64,000 nucleotides of DNA, from NCBI RefSeq assembly GCF_009295515.1, contig NZ_RQVV01000040.1, positions 1 through 64,000 of the forward strand, in the 5' to 3' direction. Positions 1 through 10,398 of this stretch are shown here, one piece after another. The notes beneath the pieces were generated by a model, which did no database searches, was not told where the DNA came from, and saw nothing but the letters and a program-made list of their open reading frames with translations. Within the stretch, counting starts at the first letter, position 1. Each line of letters begins with the position of its first letter. Both the position numbers and the translations under genes were made by a program. Source of the DNA: Erwinia endophytica (GTDB lineage: Bacteria; Pseudomonadota; Gammaproteobacteria; Enterobacterales; Enterobacteriaceae).

Positions 1-55
1 GGTCATTGGACATTATCTGAACATAAAACACTATCAGTAAATTGGAATCATTACC
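1..55 (+). mobile_element. IS1-family insertion sequence, right end (partial)
   Basis: Read inward from position 55 on the minus strand, the sequence starts GGTAATGATTCCAATTTACT, which closely matches the right inverted repeat of IS1 as I recall it. The plus strand here encodes the last residues of the IS1 transposase InsB, so the element lies with its transposase pointing right, and only its final 55 bases are in the window. The element interrupts the integrase gene that starts at 327. IS1 typically makes a 9-bp target duplication; the right-hand copy would be positions 56-64. Confidence 0.88.
2..40 (+). CDS. insB: IS1 transposase InsB, C-terminal 12 residues (partial)
   Basis: Codons from position 2 read VIGHYLNIKHYQ followed by TAA at 38-40, which is the C-terminal end of the IS1 DDE transposase InsB (made as an InsA-InsB frameshift product). 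The rest lies outside the window to the left. The frame, the stop position and the 15-base distance to the element end all fit IS1 structure. Confidence 0.85.
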   Translation, partial: VIGHYLNIKHYQ

Positions 56-327
56 TGTGTCTGTGGGTCAATGCCATTAGCGAGTAAGGATAGGTAATCA
101 GCACGTAGGCGCCTAGCATCTGCCAGCGACAGGGCAGGGAAGGCACCGAGGCCCATCATAGTACGCTGCTTTGTTGCTGGCCGCTGATAGCGAAAGCGCC
201 AGAGTTTCTTACCGCTCGTTTTCACCACCATAAAAAGCCCGTCGCCATCGTGCAGCGTCAAATCTTTATCGGTAGCTTTGGAGTGGAGTACTTCGGTATT
301 GGTTAGTGGACGCGTTGTCCTTGCCAT
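56..327 (-). pseudogene. P4-type tyrosine recombinase (integrase), 5' fragment disrupted by IS1
   Basis: About 91 codons of an integrase remain. The start ATG is at 325-327, with AGGAAC about 8 bases upstream as ribosome binding site. The protein carries the N-terminal arm-binding domain (DUF4102 type): it begins MARTTRPLTNTEVLHSKAT and contains DGDGLFMVV, GKKLWRFRYQRP and LADARRLRADYL. The catalytic domain with the R-H-R-Y residues is absent from the window. After IDPQTQ the frame runs into IS1 sequence and stops at 34. Such integrases commonly insert their island at the 3' end of ssrA, whose end is 185 bases away. The remainder of gene and island would be to the left. Confidence 0.85.
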
Positions 328-345
328 GTGGGGCGTTCCTTCGTG

Positions 346-400
346 AATTGGTATACGTAATTGGCATACATCTTAGCGTATACCAATACGTATACCAATT
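346..400. repeat. Iterated TTGGTATACG motifs between integrase and ssrA
   Basis: AATTGGTATACG at 346-357 is repeated in inverted orientation at 377-387 and 389-400, with a weaker half copy (ATTGGCATAC) around 359-369. The repeats lie directly upstream of the integrase start. That position suits integrase arm-type binding sites or an operator of the integrase promoter; the function is inferred from location only. Confidence 0.6.
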
Positions 401-442
401 ATCGCCGGATTCAGCCGGATATCCTCGGACAACGACAGACAC

Positions 443-480
443 AAAAAAGCCCGCAAACCTAGGTGGGATGCGGGCTTTCC
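443..480 (-). terminator. Rho-independent terminator of ssrA
   Basis: On the minus strand AAAGCCCGCA (469-478) pairs with TGCGGGCTTT (446-455), followed by a run of six T (443-448). It lies 32 bases beyond the mature 3' end of tmRNA. Confidence 0.85.
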
Positions 481-511
481 GTACTTCACCGGACGTGTCC
501 GGATCAAGATT

Positions 512-875
512 TGGTGGAGCTGGCGGGAGTTGAACCCGCGTCCGAAATTACTACACCGTCGGCACTACATGCTTAGTCCAGTTTTTACATTCGCCTGTTA
601 GCTGCGAACGGACACGCCACTAACAAACTAGCCTGATTGGATTTAACGCTTCAACCCCAGGCAGGGCATCCACGCGATCTCTTTTAGGTTTGACCTCTCT
701 TGATCCCCGTCCTAAGAGCGGAGGCTAGGGAGAGAGGGCTCTAAGCAGGTTATTAAGCTGCTAGTGCGTAGTTTTCGTCGTTTGCGACTATTTTTTTGCG
801 GCTTTTAACGAGGCCAACCGCCCCTCGGCATGCTCCTTGGGCTTCGCAAATCCCGTCGAATCCAGAATCAGCCCC
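512..875 (-). ncRNA. ssrA: Transfer-messenger RNA (tmRNA, 10Sa RNA)
   Basis: This RNA acts as both tRNA and mRNA to rescue ribosomes stalled on broken messages. The 5' end GGGGCTGATTCTGGATTCGA starts at 875, and the 3' end TCCGGACGCGGGTTCAA...CCAGCTCCACCA finishes at 512, giving 364 nt, close to the 363 nt of E. coli. The tag reading frame at 785-753 encodes ANDENYALAA followed by TAA, identical to the E. coli proteolysis tag. A -10 box TATACT lies at 893-888. Its protein partner SmpB is encoded just upstream on the same strand. The 3' end is a common integrase target, which fits the neighbouring integrase remnant. Confidence 0.98.
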
Positions 876-922
876 AAAGTGTGACGCAGTATAACAGAAA
901 AACTCATCGCCACGCCAGTCAC

Positions 923-1405
923 TTAGCGATTAGCATGTTTCATTATACGTGCTTTGTCTAATTTCCATTCGCGATCTTTAATGTCATCGCGTTTGTCGTG
1001 CTCTTTCTTACCTTTTGCCACGCCAATTTTCAATTTGGCCCAGGCGTTTTTCCAGTACAACGACAGTGCCACAACGGTGTAACCTTCACGATTAACCCGC
1101 CCATAGAGTGAATCCAACTCGCGCTGCTTCAGTAGCAGTTTACGGTTACGAGTTGGATCGCAGACTACATGGGTAGAAGCCACCGTCAATGCCTGGAATG
1201 TGGCGCCGAACAGATAGGCCTCACCGTCGCGCAGTAGAATGTAGCTGTCGCTGATATTGGCCTTACCGGCCCGGAGAGATTTGACTTCCCATCCTTGTAG
1301 CGAAAGACCCGCTTCGAACTCTTCTTCAATAAAGTATTCATGGCGGGCACGCTTGTTCATAGCAATGGTAGCAGAACCGGGTTTATGTGTTTTTTTCTTC
1401 GTCAT
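923..1405 (-). CDS. smpB: SsrA-binding protein SmpB
   Basis: SmpB is a small RNA-binding protein that binds the tRNA-like part of tmRNA and delivers it to stalled ribosomes. The 160-residue protein has the usual family length. It shows the conserved beta-barrel segments [26 protein letters not shown] and the basic C-terminal tail ending [13 protein letters not shown], which enters the empty mRNA channel. It lies immediately upstream of ssrA on the same strand, the standard arrangement in enterobacteria. No other function is plausible. Confidence 0.97.
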   Translation of the reverse strand: MTKKKTHKPGSATIAMNKRARHEYFIEEEFEAGLSLQGWEVKSLRAGKANISDSYILLRDGEAYLFGATFQALTVASTHVVCDPTRNRKLLLKQRELDSLYGRVNREGYTVVALSLYWKNAWAKLKIGVAKGKKEHDKRDDIKDREWKLDKARIMKHANR

Positions 1406-1565
1406 AGTGCTGGTTAGTGTACATGAAGCGATGATTTATGGCATCCCCTGTAACAACAGCGTCAGGGAAAAGCGTTATGTTAACAGAACACTGGCGGCTG
1501 CGAATTTTTGTTTGATCGCCGGATAATGATATTATTGCGATGTTATAAGATTAACAGGAAATACT

Positions 1566-2000
1566 ATGTCCCAGATTAGTCGTTCCGCGCTGGTGCCCTA
1601 CAGTGCGGAGCAAATGTTCCGGTTAGTAAATGATGTGGATGCTTATCCGGAATTTCTTCCAGGGTGTACCGGCAGCCGGGTTATTGATGCCAATGCTCAA
1701 GAGATGACGGCATCAGTGGATGTTTCTAAGGCAGGGATTAGCAAAACTTTTGTGACGCGTAATACGCTGACCGATAATCAAAGCATCCATATGCAGCTGG
1801 TTGACGGGCCGTTTCGCAAGCTGACTGGCGGCTGGGTGTTTACGGCGTTAAGTGAAGAAGCGTGCAAGGTTGAGCTGAATCTGGAGTTTGAGTTCACCAA
1901 TATGCTGGTGGAAATGGCCTTTGGACGGATTTTCAAAGAATTAGCCAGCAGTATGGTGCAGGCTTTTACGCGCCGTGCCAAAGAGGTTTACAGTGCCTGA
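1566..2000 (+). CDS. ratA: Ribosome association toxin RatA (PasT), START-like family
   Basis: The 144-residue protein has the START/COQ10-like fold signature: [20 protein letters not shown] at the N-terminus, then [10 protein letters not shown] and the C-terminal helix [20 protein letters not shown]. In E. coli the RatA product binds the 50S subunit and blocks 70S formation, and the same locus (pasTI) has been linked to persistence. It is divergent from smpB and overlaps rnfH downstream by 8 bases, suggesting translational coupling. The start ATG at 1566 has AGGAAA nearby upstream. Whether it acts as a toxin here cannot be told from sequence. Confidence 0.93.
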   Translation: MSQISRSALVPYSAEQMFRLVNDVDAYPEFLPGCTGSRVIDANAQEMTASVDVSKAGISKTFVTRNTLTDNQSIHMQLVDGPFRKLTGGWVFTALSEEACKVELNLEFEFTNMLVEMAFGRIFKELASSMVQAFTRRAKEVYSA

Positions 2001-2274
2001 TATTGCAGTTGAAGTGGTCTATGCTCTGCCGGACAAACAGTATCTCTACACGGTAAATGTGGCAGAAGGCAGCACCGTTGAGCAGGCTATTAAAGCCTCT
2101 GGGCTTCTGGAACTGCGCAGCGATATTGATCTGGGTAACAATAATAAAGTAGGCGTATTCAGTCGTCCGGTGAAACTCAGTGATGAGGTGCACAGTGGAG
2201 ACCGGATTGAGATCTATCGTCCTTTGCTGGCTGACCCAAAAGAGTTACGTCGTCAGCGGGCGGCAAAAAAGTAA
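1993..2274 (+). CDS. rnfH: RnfH-family ubiquitin-like protein (PasI)
   Basis: The 93-residue protein is of the RnfH family, with a beta-grasp ubiquitin-like fold. Conserved stretches are [29 protein letters not shown] and [21 protein letters not shown] chose the GTG start at 1993 because AAGAGG at 1981-1986 is correctly spaced and because the family begins right at this point (V/M-P-x-IAVEV). An ATG at 1975 exists in frame but has no family support. The gene overlaps the end of ratA, and ratA-rnfH is a conserved pair sometimes described as toxin-antitoxin. Confidence 0.92.
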   Translation: MPDIAVEVVYALPDKQYLYTVNVAEGSTVEQAIKASGLLELRSDIDLGNNNKVGVFSRPVKLSDEVHSGDRIEIYRPLLADPKELRRQRAAKK

Positions 2275-2300
2275 GGCGCGTTGAGCGCCTTACTGCTTTT
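2271..2300 (+). terminator. Terminator after rnfH
   Basis: GTAAGGCGC at 2271-2279 pairs with GCGCCTTAC at 2285-2293, and TGCTTTT follows. It lies between convergent rnfH and bamE and begins within the rnfH stop codon. Confidence 0.8.
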
Positions 2301-2332
2301 CAAAACCCGCGGTGGCAGAACCGCGACTCAAC

Positions 2333-2680
2333 TCAGCCTTTCTGGCCGGCCAGTTTCGGTTTGTTATCAATGTTGGTCAGTATGCCATTTTGGTCAAAGG
2401 TCAGCGTCAGCGTTTGCTGTGTCACGGGCTCATGGCCTGGTTCCTGACGGAACACGTAATACCAGACATTGCTACCAAACGGGTCATGCATCATCGGTGT
2501 TCCCAGCGTGTAGGCCACTTGCTGCTGGGTCATGCCGGTATGAATTTTAGCAACATCACTGGCAACCAGGTAGTTACCCTGGTTGATATCTGGCCGGTAA
2601 ACCACACGTTCCAGAGTGGAACATCCAGCGGTCATCATCAGAAGAACCACCGCCGCAACAGTCAGCGTTTTACAGCGCAT
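2333..2680 (-). CDS. bamE: Outer membrane assembly lipoprotein BamE (SmpA)
   Basis: BamE is a small lipoprotein of the BAM complex that folds beta-barrel proteins into the outer membrane. The start [20 protein letters not shown] at 2680 gives a lipoprotein signal peptide with lipobox TAGC and modified Cys20. The mature part carries the SmpA/OmlA motifs [25 protein letters not shown] and [12 protein letters not shown]. An upstream in-frame extension to 2728 is rejected because it would put the signal peptide inside the protein. The length of 115 residues is near the E. coli 113. BamC is encoded at the other end of the window. Confidence 0.96.
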   Translation of the reverse strand: MRCKTLTVAAVVLLMMTAGCSTLERVVYRPDINQGNYLVASDVAKIHTGMTQQQVAYTLGTPMMHDPFGSNVWYYVFRQEPGHEPVTQQTLTLTFDQNGILTNIDNKPKLAGQKG

Positions 2681-2832
2681 AAGTATCTTTATTCCTTTTA
2701 GGGCCAACAATCTGGCTGCATCGAACACTTGCGACGATAACAGCGTAAGAAGTGGATGATAATAAACCTTTCCGCAGTTTGAAACCTCTACGAAGCATGG
2801 TTATGACCACAGGCACCTAAAAAAGTGCGACA

Positions 2833-4494
2833 TCAGGCGGCTAAAAGCTCTTTCGCATTCGCCAGTGTGTTACGGGTTACCTGACTTCCTCCCAGTAAAC
2901 GCGCCAGTTCCTGCAGACGTGAGCGTTTGTCGAGCGGTTGCATATGTGTTTCTGTCATCTCACCATCAGTCTCTTTGCTGACGTAAAAATGATGATTACC
3001 GCAACCCGCGACCTGAGGCAGATGTGTCACGCACATCACCTGAGTGGACTCGCCTAATTGACGCAGCATTTTGCCCACAACAGCGGCGGTTGGTCCGCTG
3101 ATGCCCACATCCACTTCATCGAAAATCAACGCCGGGGTATCCATTTTTCGTGCGGTAATCACCTGAATGGCTAACGCGATACGTGAGAGTTCACCGCCTG
3201 ACGCGACTTTAGACAGCGGTTGCAACGGCTGGCCAGGGTTAGTGCTGACATGGAAGTCAATGTGGTCGGCACCTTCTGCGGTGAGATGGTCAGCGTTGAA
3301 CTGAACCTCAATAGCAAACTGACCATGCGGCATTGATAGCGCGTGCATGCTCTCACTGATCAGCTGGCTGAGTTCCTGTGCGTAATGCATACGACGTTGG
3401 TGCAGTTTTTCCGCACAACTCATCGCGAGCTGGCGATATTGTGCAGTGCTAGCCGTCAGTTCGTCCTGATCATTTTCTTGTTGATTGATCAACTCTTGCT
3501 CTTCCAGCAACTGCTGATGGAACGCAGGCAATTCCTCCGGCGCAATATGATGTTTACGCGCCAGCGAAATTTGTCGGGAAAGACGTTGTTCAAGTTCGTG
3601 CAGGCGGTTCGGATCCAGATCCAGCTGATCACAATAATGGCGCAATTCATCGCTGGCTTCACTAATTTGTATCGCTGCTTCGTCCAACAGGGTATATACG
3701 CTGTTCAGTTTATCGTCCATAGCGACCAGTTCACTGAGCAGTTGCTGGGTGTTATATAGCAGGTTTTGCAACGTGTGCTCTTCACCATCGGTCAGTAGCA
3801 TCAGTGCTTGCTGGCTGGTGGATAATAGCTGCCCACTGTTCGCCAGGCGTTTGTATTCTTCATCGATCTGCTCGTATTCACCGGCCTGTGGTGCGAACTC
3901 ATTCAACTCTTTCAATTGGTATTGCAATAGTTCACGGCGAGCTTCACGTTCCTGAGAAAGTTGCTGATGCTGGGCTAAAGCACGACAACTTTGGTGCCAC
4001 TGGTGATAGCTGCTGGCCATATCTTTTAATAGATTGTTTTCACCGGTATAGCCATCCAGCAGGGTTTTCTGATACTCAGATTTCAGTAACAGTTGATGGG
4101 CATGCTGGCCATGGATCTGGATCAGCAATTGACCGAGATCGCGCAATTGCGAAAGAGGTACGGCGGTGCCATTAATAAAGCCCCGGGAGCGTCCATCGCT
4201 GTTGATAACGCGGCGTAGCAGGCACTCGTTGCCGTCATCAAGCTGATTATCGAGCAGCCACTGTAATGCTGAGGGGGTATCCTGGAGGGAGAAACGGGCG
4301 CAAATGTCGGCACGCGCGGCCCCCTGGCGCACCATATCTGCTTCAGCACGTCCCCCGAGACACAGACCCAGCGCATCAATAGCGATGGATTTCCCCGCGC
4401 CGGTTTCACCGGTAATTGCAGTCATTCCACGCTGAAAATCGATTTCAAGATTACGAACAATCGCAAAATTACTGATGGTCAGTTGTGCCAACAT
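2833..4494 (-). CDS. recN: DNA repair protein RecN (SMC-like ATPase)
   Basis: RecN is an SMC-like ATPase used in recombinational repair of double-strand breaks. The 553-residue protein has Walker A GETGAGKS at residues 29-36, a long central coiled-coil region rich in Q, E and L, and a C-terminal half with the signature [15 protein letters not shown] and Walker [14 protein letters not shown]. The length matches E. coli RecN (553). Two LexA boxes lie upstream, so it should be strongly induced in the SOS response. Confidence 0.97.
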   Translation of the reverse strand: MLAQLTISNFAIVRNLEIDFQRGMTAITGETGAGKSIAIDALGLCLGGRAEADMVRQGAARADICARFSLQDTPSALQWLLDNQLDDGNECLLRRVINSDGRSRGFINGTAVPLSQLRDLGQLLIQIHGQHAHQLLLKSEYQKTLLDGYTGENNLLKDMASSYHQWHQSCRALAQHQQLSQEREARRELLQYQLKELNEFAPQAGEYEQIDEEYKRLANSGQLLSTSQQALMLLTDGEEHTLQNLLYNTQQLLSELVAMDDKLNSVYTLLDEAAIQISEASDELRHYCDQLDLDPNRLHELEQRLSRQISLARKHHIAPEELPAFHQQLLEEQELINQQENDQDELTASTAQYRQLAMSCAEKLHQRRMHYAQELSQLISESMHALSMPHGQFAIEVQFNADHLTAEGADHIDFHVSTNPGQPLQPLSKVASGGELSRIALAIQVITARKMDTPALIFDEVDVGISGPTAAVVGKMLRQLGESTQVMCVTHLPQVAGCGNHHFYVSKETDGEMTETHMQPLDKRSRLQELARLLGGSQVTRNTLANAKELLAA

Positions 4495-4505
4495 CGTTAT
4501 TGCTC

Positions 4506-4521
4506 CTGTATGAAAACACAG
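4506..4521 (-). promoter_or_regulatory. LexA box, recN promoter (proximal)
   Basis: The plus strand reads CTGTATGAAAACACAG, which fits CTG-N10-CAG. It lies 12 bases upstream of the recN start codon. Confidence 0.75.
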
Positions 4522-4543
4522 ATGTGGTTTTTTATACAGTATA

Positions 4544-4563
4544 TACTGGTTTTATAACCAGTA
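4544..4563 (-). promoter_or_regulatory. LexA box, recN promoter (distal)
   Basis: TACTGGTTTTATAACCAGTA is a near-perfect palindrome of the form TACTG-N10-CAGTA, the SOS-box consensus. Together with the proximal box it matches the multiple LexA sites known for recN in E. coli. Confidence 0.88.
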
Positions 4564-4582
4564 AAGTAATTGGTGCCGGATT

Positions 4583-5461
4583 TTAAAACAATTTTTTCGA
4601 CCAACCCAGTTTTGTGCTTAATGTATTGAAATAACTGTAACTTTTTGGGTGAATTAGGTTGAGGTGATCCTTGTTTTTGCGAATTAACACGTCTTCTCCC
4701 TCTTTGATCGGTAACGCTATCTGACTGTCACAACTGATCTCCAGGTCATTGCTCATATGGGAAAAGCGCAGGCGGATACTGCTACTGCTGTCGATGACCA
4801 GTGGACGAGCAGAAAGCGTATGCGGAAACATTGGCACAATGGCTATCGCATCCAGAGAAGGGGTCAGGATCGGGCCACCGGCAGAGAGCGAGTAGGCGGT
4901 GGAACCTGTCGGTGTCGAAATGATCAAGCCGTCAGAACGCTGTGAGAAAGCAAAGGTCTCGTCGATATAGACTTCAAACTCAATCATGTGCGCCACTTTA
5001 CCCGGATGGAGCACCACTTCGTTAATCGCCGTGCCAATTCGCGGAGAGCCTTCCTGACTACAAACCTGAGCCTCCAGCAGTAAGCGACTTTCCGTGATGT
5101 ACTTGCCTTCCAGTACGTCGGCCAACTGCTGCTGGGCATTATCCGGGTCCAGATCGGTAAGAAATCCCAGATTGCCACGGTTGATGCCAATCACTTTGAT
5201 TCCGTAACGGGCCAGCACACGGGCGGCACCTAACATATTTCCGTCGCCGCCGACTACTACTGCCAGATCCGCCTTTTGACCAATTTCGGTCAGTGTTCCG
5301 GTCGCCACATCAGAAAGGTTTAGCTCGCGTGCAATTTGCTGTTCGATAATCACCTCGTAGCCTTTCGCCATCAGCCAGCGATAAAGCATTTCGTGGGTCG
5401 TCAGCGCGGTAGGATGGCGCGGATGCCCCACAATACCAATGCAGTTGAAATGGTTGTTCAT
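4583..5461 (-). CDS. nadK: NAD kinase
   Basis: This enzyme phosphorylates NAD to NADP with ATP. The 292-residue protein is the same length as E. coli NadK and nearly identical in the core: the [11 protein letters not shown] motif with the catalytic Asp, [24 protein letters not shown] and [16 protein letters not shown] chose the start [16 protein letters not shown] at 5461 by family alignment, with GAGGA about 10 bases upstream. An in-frame extension to 5608 would run through the grpE heat-shock promoter and is rejected. It is divergent from grpE. Confidence 0.96.
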   Translation of the reverse strand: MNNHFNCIGIVGHPRHPTALTTHEMLYRWLMAKGYEVIIEQQIARELNLSDVATGTLTEIGQKADLAVVVGGDGNMLGAARVLARYGIKVIGINRGNLGFLTDLDPDNAQQQLADVLEGKYITESRLLLEAQVCSQEGSPRIGTAINEVVLHPGKVAHMIEFEVYIDETFAFSQRSDGLIISTPTGSTAYSLSAGGPILTPSLDAIAIVPMFPHTLSARPLVIDSSSSIRLRFSHMSNDLEISCDSQIALPIKEGEDVLIRKNKDHLNLIHPKSYSYFNTLSTKLGWSKKLF

Positions 5462-5513
5462 AATGCTGGCGTTCCTCATGAGGTAAACTACCTCAGACAA
5501 TGTGACCGGTTCC

Positions 5514-5541
5514 CTTGAAACCGCAATTCTGATCCCCATAA
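5514..5541 (+). promoter_or_regulatory. Sigma-32 (heat-shock) promoter of grpE
   Basis: CTTGAA at 5514-5519 and CCCCATAA at 5534-5541 are separated by 14 bases. This is an excellent match to the RpoH consensus CTTGAA...CCCCATNT. It lies 45 bases upstream of the grpE start. Confidence 0.9.
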
Positions 5542-5585
5542 TAAGCGAACCAGCGAGATGAATGTGCATAAACGCGGAGAATTTC

Positions 5586-6167
5586 ATGAGTAGTAAAGAA
5601 CAGAACACCCCAAACGAGCAAGTCTCAGACGATATTGAGATGGAACAGACGAAAAGTCAGGATACCGAGACGGCAGAAGAGGTTGATCCGCGTGATGAGC
5701 GCATTACCGAGCTGGAAGCCCAGTTAGCGCAGGCACAGGGTGGCGTGCGTGAAGCGCAATTACGCGCCCAGGCAGAGATCGAAAATATTCGACGTCGGGT
5801 CGAACAGGACGTGGAAAAAGCCCACAAATTTGCCCTGGAAAAATTTGCCAATGAACTGCTGCCAGTGATCGATAGTCTTGAGCGGGCGTTGGAAGTGGCT
5901 GATAAAGAAAATCCTGAGTTGACCGCGATGATTGAAGGGATCGAACTGACGCTGCAATCCCTGTTGAGCGCCGTGCGTAAATTTGGCGTGGAAGTGGTTG
6001 GCGAAGTCAATGCACCATTTAACCCTGAAATCCATCAGGCGATGTCGATGATGGAATCTGACGAAGTCGCGCCTAATCACGTGTTGATGGTGATGCAGCG
6101 TGGCTATACACTGAATGGTCGTCTGCTGCGTCCGGCAATGGTCGCGGTGTCTAAAGCTAAAGCGTAA
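5586..6167 (+). CDS. grpE: Nucleotide exchange factor GrpE
   Basis: GrpE releases ADP from the chaperone DnaK and so times its cycle. The protein is 193 residues. It has an acidic N-terminus, a long helix (coiled coil, roughly residues 35-90, with [10 protein letters not shown] and [38 protein letters not shown]) and the C-terminal beta domain ([39 protein letters not shown]). The start MSSKEQ at 5586 is preceded by GGAGA. A heat-shock promoter lies directly upstream, so induction by RpoH is expected. Confidence 0.97.
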   Translation: MSSKEQNTPNEQVSDDIEMEQTKSQDTETAEEVDPRDERITELEAQLAQAQGGVREAQLRAQAEIENIRRRVEQDVEKAHKFALEKFANELLPVIDSLERALEVADKENPELTAMIEGIELTLQSLLSAVRKFGVEVVGEVNAPFNPEIHQAMSMMESDEVAPNHVLMVMQRGYTLNGRLLRPAMVAVSKAKA

Positions 6168-6254
6168 TCGCCAGCCTCAATTAAAAAGCACCGTGATAAA
6201 GGGCCATGCTGCGCATTTAAAAGTGCGGTTGAGCGATTTCGGTGATGGGAGCTA

Positions 6255-6286
6255 AAAGGGTTCATGTCCAGCATGGACCCTTTTTA
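6255..6286. terminator. Bidirectional terminator between grpE and ung
   Basis: AAAAGGGTTCATG at 6255-6267 pairs with CATGGACCCTTTTT at 6272-6285. The flanking A and T runs allow it to work in both directions between the convergent genes. Confidence 0.85.
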
Positions 6287-6345
6287 AATGAAACTTTTAC
6301 CCACTCCCAGGATGATCAATTTTTATGTTTTATCGCGGCAGCGCG

Positions 6346-7026
6346 CTAATCCGGCAGAACTGGCGTCCAGTCTATCGGTTGTTCACCGTGCTGGAGCAGC
6401 CACTCATTGGTTTGGGAAAAGTGTCTGCAACCAAAAAAGCCGCGATGAGCCGAAAGCGGGGAGGGGTGAGGCGCCTGTAAAACATGATGCCGTTTCCTGT
6501 CGATAATTGCGCCTTTCTTTTGGGCGTGTGATCCCCACAGTAAAAACACCACGCCTTCACGGTGCTGATTAATTGCTGCAATAACATTATCGGTAAACGT
6601 TTCCCAGCCAAAACGGGCGTGGGAATGGGCCTGACCCGCTTCCACTGTTAAAACGGTATTGAGTAGCATCACTCCCTGCTTCGCCCAGCTTTCGAGAAAA
6701 CCATGCCGGGGAGCGGTAAACCCCGGAATGTCGCTGGTTAGTTCTTTATATATATTGACCAGCGAAGGTGGAATAGCAACCCCAGGCAGGACAGAAAAGG
6801 CCAGACCGTGCGCCTGATTGGGACCGTGATAAGGATCCTGCCCCAAAATCACGACTTTCACCTCGCCAAGTTCGGTGAGTCGAAAGGCGTTAAACACCTC
6901 TTTCTGTGGTGGATAGACCGTTTTTCCGGCGGCGCGTTCTTTTGCTACCGACGCGAGAGTATCAATAAAGTAGGACTGTTTTTTTTCTTGTGCCAGCACG
7001 TCGTGCCAGGTCAGTGCATTGACCAT
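6346..7026 (-). CDS. ung: Uracil-DNA glycosylase
   Basis: Ung removes uracil from DNA, starting base-excision repair. The 226-residue protein carries the water-activating loop [18 protein letters not shown] (Asp64) and the minor-groove loop [14 protein letters not shown] (His187), both at the same positions as in E. coli Ung. It is family 1. It is convergent with grpE and divergent from grcA, and the start ATG at 7026 has AGGAGG just upstream. Confidence 0.97.
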   Translation of the reverse strand: MVNALTWHDVLAQEKKQSYFIDTLASVAKERAAGKTVYPPQKEVFNAFRLTELGEVKVVILGQDPYHGPNQAHGLAFSVLPGVAIPPSLVNIYKELTSDIPGFTAPRHGFLESWAKQGVMLLNTVLTVEAGQAHSHARFGWETFTDNVIAAINQHREGVVFLLWGSHAQKKGAIIDRKRHHVLQAPHPSPLSAHRGFFGCRHFSQTNEWLLQHGEQPIDWTPVLPD

Positions 7027-7139
7027 TTACACCTCCTTAGGGGTAGATGGCCATAGCTTAACGCGGATCGTGATCGGCTCAAAATTAAAATAAAATTGAA
7101 AATATACAAAAAAAATACAAAATTGGTTTTTTGGTAAAA

Positions 7140-7153
7140 TTGAACTAAATCAA
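7140..7153 (+). promoter_or_regulatory. Upstream FNR box of grcA
   Basis: TTGAACTAAATCAA has one mismatch to TTGAT-N4-ATCAA. Its centre lies 53 bp upstream of the second box, the same distance as the -93.5 and -40.5 sites known at E. coli yfiD. Confidence 0.75.
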
Positions 7154-7192
7154 AAAGTTGATTCTTGGGTGTTTTTGTCATGAGGGGTGATT

Positions 7193-7206
7193 TTGATTTA
7201 AATCAA
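7193..7206 (+). promoter_or_regulatory. Promoter-proximal FNR box of grcA
   Basis: TTGATTTAAATCAA is a perfect FNR consensus. A -10 like TATACA lies at 7229-7234, placing the expected transcription start near 7240, about 40.5 bases downstream of the box centre as in class II FNR promoters. Confidence 0.88.
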
Positions 7207-7321
7207 AGTAGCTGGCTGGGCAGGCTGATATACAGGTCAGATAGCATCTCTGAATTGACTGAACTTTTATTTTTTTACCCGCTGATAATTTTCAGCACAG
7301 AACTGCCTGGGAGGCACAATC

Positions 7322-7705
7322 ATGATTACCGGAATCCAAATTACCAAAGCAACCAATGCGGCACTGATGAATTCATTCTGGCTGCTGGATGATGAGAAAG
7401 CTGAAGCTCGTTGTGTTTGTGCAAAAGCTGAGTACAGTGAAGACCAGATTGTACCCGTCAGCAATCTTGGCGATATTGAATATCGCGAGGTTCCACTTGA
7501 AGTCAAACCTCAGGTACGCGTGGAAGGGGGACAGCACCTGAATGTTAACGTGTTACGCCGTGAAACGCTGGAAGATGCTGTTAAGCATCCAGAGAAGTAT
7601 CCACAGTTGACTATTCGTGTTTCAGGTTACGCAGTGCGTTTTAATTCTCTGACGCCAGAACAGCAGCGTGATGTTATCGCCCGTACTTTCACTGAAAGTC
7701 TGTAA
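7322..7705 (+). CDS. grcA: Autonomous glycyl radical cofactor GrcA (YfiD)
   Basis: GrcA is a stand-in for the C-terminal domain of pyruvate formate-lyase: it can bind oxygen-damaged PFL and restore its glycyl radical. The 127-residue protein ends with the glycine-radical motif [28 protein letters not shown], where the Gly is the radical site. The N-terminal half ([26 protein letters not shown]) is typical of YfiD. Two FNR boxes upstream point to induction at low oxygen. The gene stands alone between ung and srmB. Confidence 0.97.
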   Translation: MITGIQITKATNAALMNSFWLLDDEKAEARCVCAKAEYSEDQIVPVSNLGDIEYREVPLEVKPQVRVEGGQHLNVNVLRRETLEDAVKHPEKYPQLTIRVSGYAVRFNSLTPEQQRDVIARTFTESL

Positions 7706-8196
7706 TAGATGCTGATGGGACCAGGTTTATCGCCGGGATAAATTAGCGCTTATGGAAAACAACACCAGGGAAGGTTCGTTTCTAATATTATGGAAAATAA
7801 AAAATAATTATATTCAGGTTTAAGCTGAAAGCGGATGATTCATGGATAAATGAATCATTCTGCGTAGATACGGTACTGTGGCGCAGGTTTTATAAAAACG
7901 CGCTAATGCCGTAAGGCCGATATCAGTTAAGCCTGGCATGTAACGGTTGGACCGGACCAATAAATACCGGAAAAATCCGCGATTACCGAGAGGTGATTGC
8001 GTTTTTTTATACCTGCCGTAGATCAATCGGCTGCATGAGTACAGCCAGTTTTGTCGCATTAACGGTGACGGGCCAGCAAACTCGGGGCATGGCCAGGTAA
8101 CTGTCACAAAAAAACAGCATGCTACCTGATGAATCGCCGCTTAATGCGACAGAACCCCATCAGGCGCTTTGTCTCCAACCGATTATAGCGCTGTGG
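7706..8196. other. Non-coding interval grcA-srmB with one strong hairpin
   Basis: I see no convincing gene in these 491 bases. ATGATTCAT at 7835-7843 pairs with ATGAATCAT at 7850-7858 to give a stable hairpin without a following T run. It may be the grcA 3' end, as the sequence before it (7790-7812) is very A/T rich. A minus-strand frame at 7820-8107 has no recognisable domain. Confidence 0.5.
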
Positions 8197-9528
<1,332 letters not shown>

Positions 9529-9660
9529 GGTCTACCTCAGTTTGGGGCGCTGATTATAGACAGATTGAACGCGATCTTCATCTGTTTGTGTGTTCTGAAT
9601 GGCTTTTCCTTATTTCTTATTTGTCCTATGCTAACGCCGTTTCTTCTTCAGGTCAGTCAA

Positions 9661-10398
9661 ATGTCTCAACAGAAAGTGTCTCTCCGAAGCAACGGGTTTA
9701 CCTTTAAACAATTTTTTGTCGCCCATGATCGCTGTGCGATGAAAGTTGGGACCGACGGGGTGCTGCTTGGTGCCTGGGCACCGGTTACAGGAGCTCAACG
9801 GGTGCTGGATATCGGTACCGGAAGCGGCCTGATAGCGCTGATGCTTGCTCAGCGTACGGGAAAAACGGTGCCCATCGATGCGGTTGAGCTGGATGAACAA
9901 GCCGCAGGACAAGCGCAGGAAAATGCCGCGGCCTCACCCTGGAGCGAGCGGATCACTATTTATCAGGATGATATTCTGCGATGGGTGAAAACGAGCGAAC
10001 AACGTTACTCGTTGATTGTCAGCAATCCACCTTATTTTTCGCCAGGTGTCGACTGCGCCACACCAGAGCGCGCTGTAGCGCGTTATGCCGCTGATTTAAC
10101 GCATGATGCGCTGCTGACCTGTGTTGAAAGTCTGATTACGCAAGAGGGCTATTTCTGCCTGATCCTGCCGGAGACAGCAGGTAACAAACTGCTGGCGTTG
10201 GCGCAGCAACGCGGTTGGTATTTGCATTTTCGTACCGATATCTCCGATAACGAGAGGCGTCCGCCTAACCGCGTGTTGCTGGCGCTGTCACCCAAAGCGG
10301 GCGAACCATTTCATGACCGGATGACGATTCGTGGACCGGATCAGCGCTATTCTGCGGCACATTGCAACCTGACCCGGGAGTTCTATCTTTTTCGCTGA
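9661..10398 (+). CDS. trmN: tRNA1(Val) (adenine37-N6)-methyltransferase TrmN6 (YfiC)
   Basis: This SAM-dependent enzyme methylates N6 of A37 in tRNA-Val. From the start [20 protein letters not shown] at 9661 the protein is 245 residues. It has the SAM-binding motif [19 protein letters not shown] and the N6-adenine catalytic motif SNPPYF. An upstream in-frame extension to 9565 is hydrophobic and outside the family, so it is not used. The gene ends one base before the convergent nadB stop codon, so the two messages share their 3' ends. Confidence 0.94.
   Translation: MSQQKVSLRSNGFTFKQFFVAHDRCAMKVGTDGVLLGAWAPVTGAQRVLDIGTGSGLIALMLAQRTGKTVPIDAVELDEQAAGQAQENAAASPWSERITIYQDDILRWVKTSEQRYSLIVSNPPYFSPGVDCATPERAVARYAADLTHDALLTCVESLITQEGYFCLILPETAGNKLLALAQQRGWYLHFRTDISDNERRPPNRVLLALSPKAGEPFHDRMTIRGPDQRYSAAHCNLTREFYLFR

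Noticed and set aside
5462-5608. N-terminal extension of NadK
   Set aside because: It would run through the grpE sigma-32 promoter and is absent from the family; the 292-residue form fits exactly.
7834-7860. Hairpin after grcA as a Rho-independent terminator
   Set aside because: The stem is good but there is no T run on either side in the right place, so I describe it only as a hairpin.
7820-8107. 95-codon minus-strand frame between grcA and srmB
   Set aside because: No recognised domain, covers a hairpin, and composition does not look coding.
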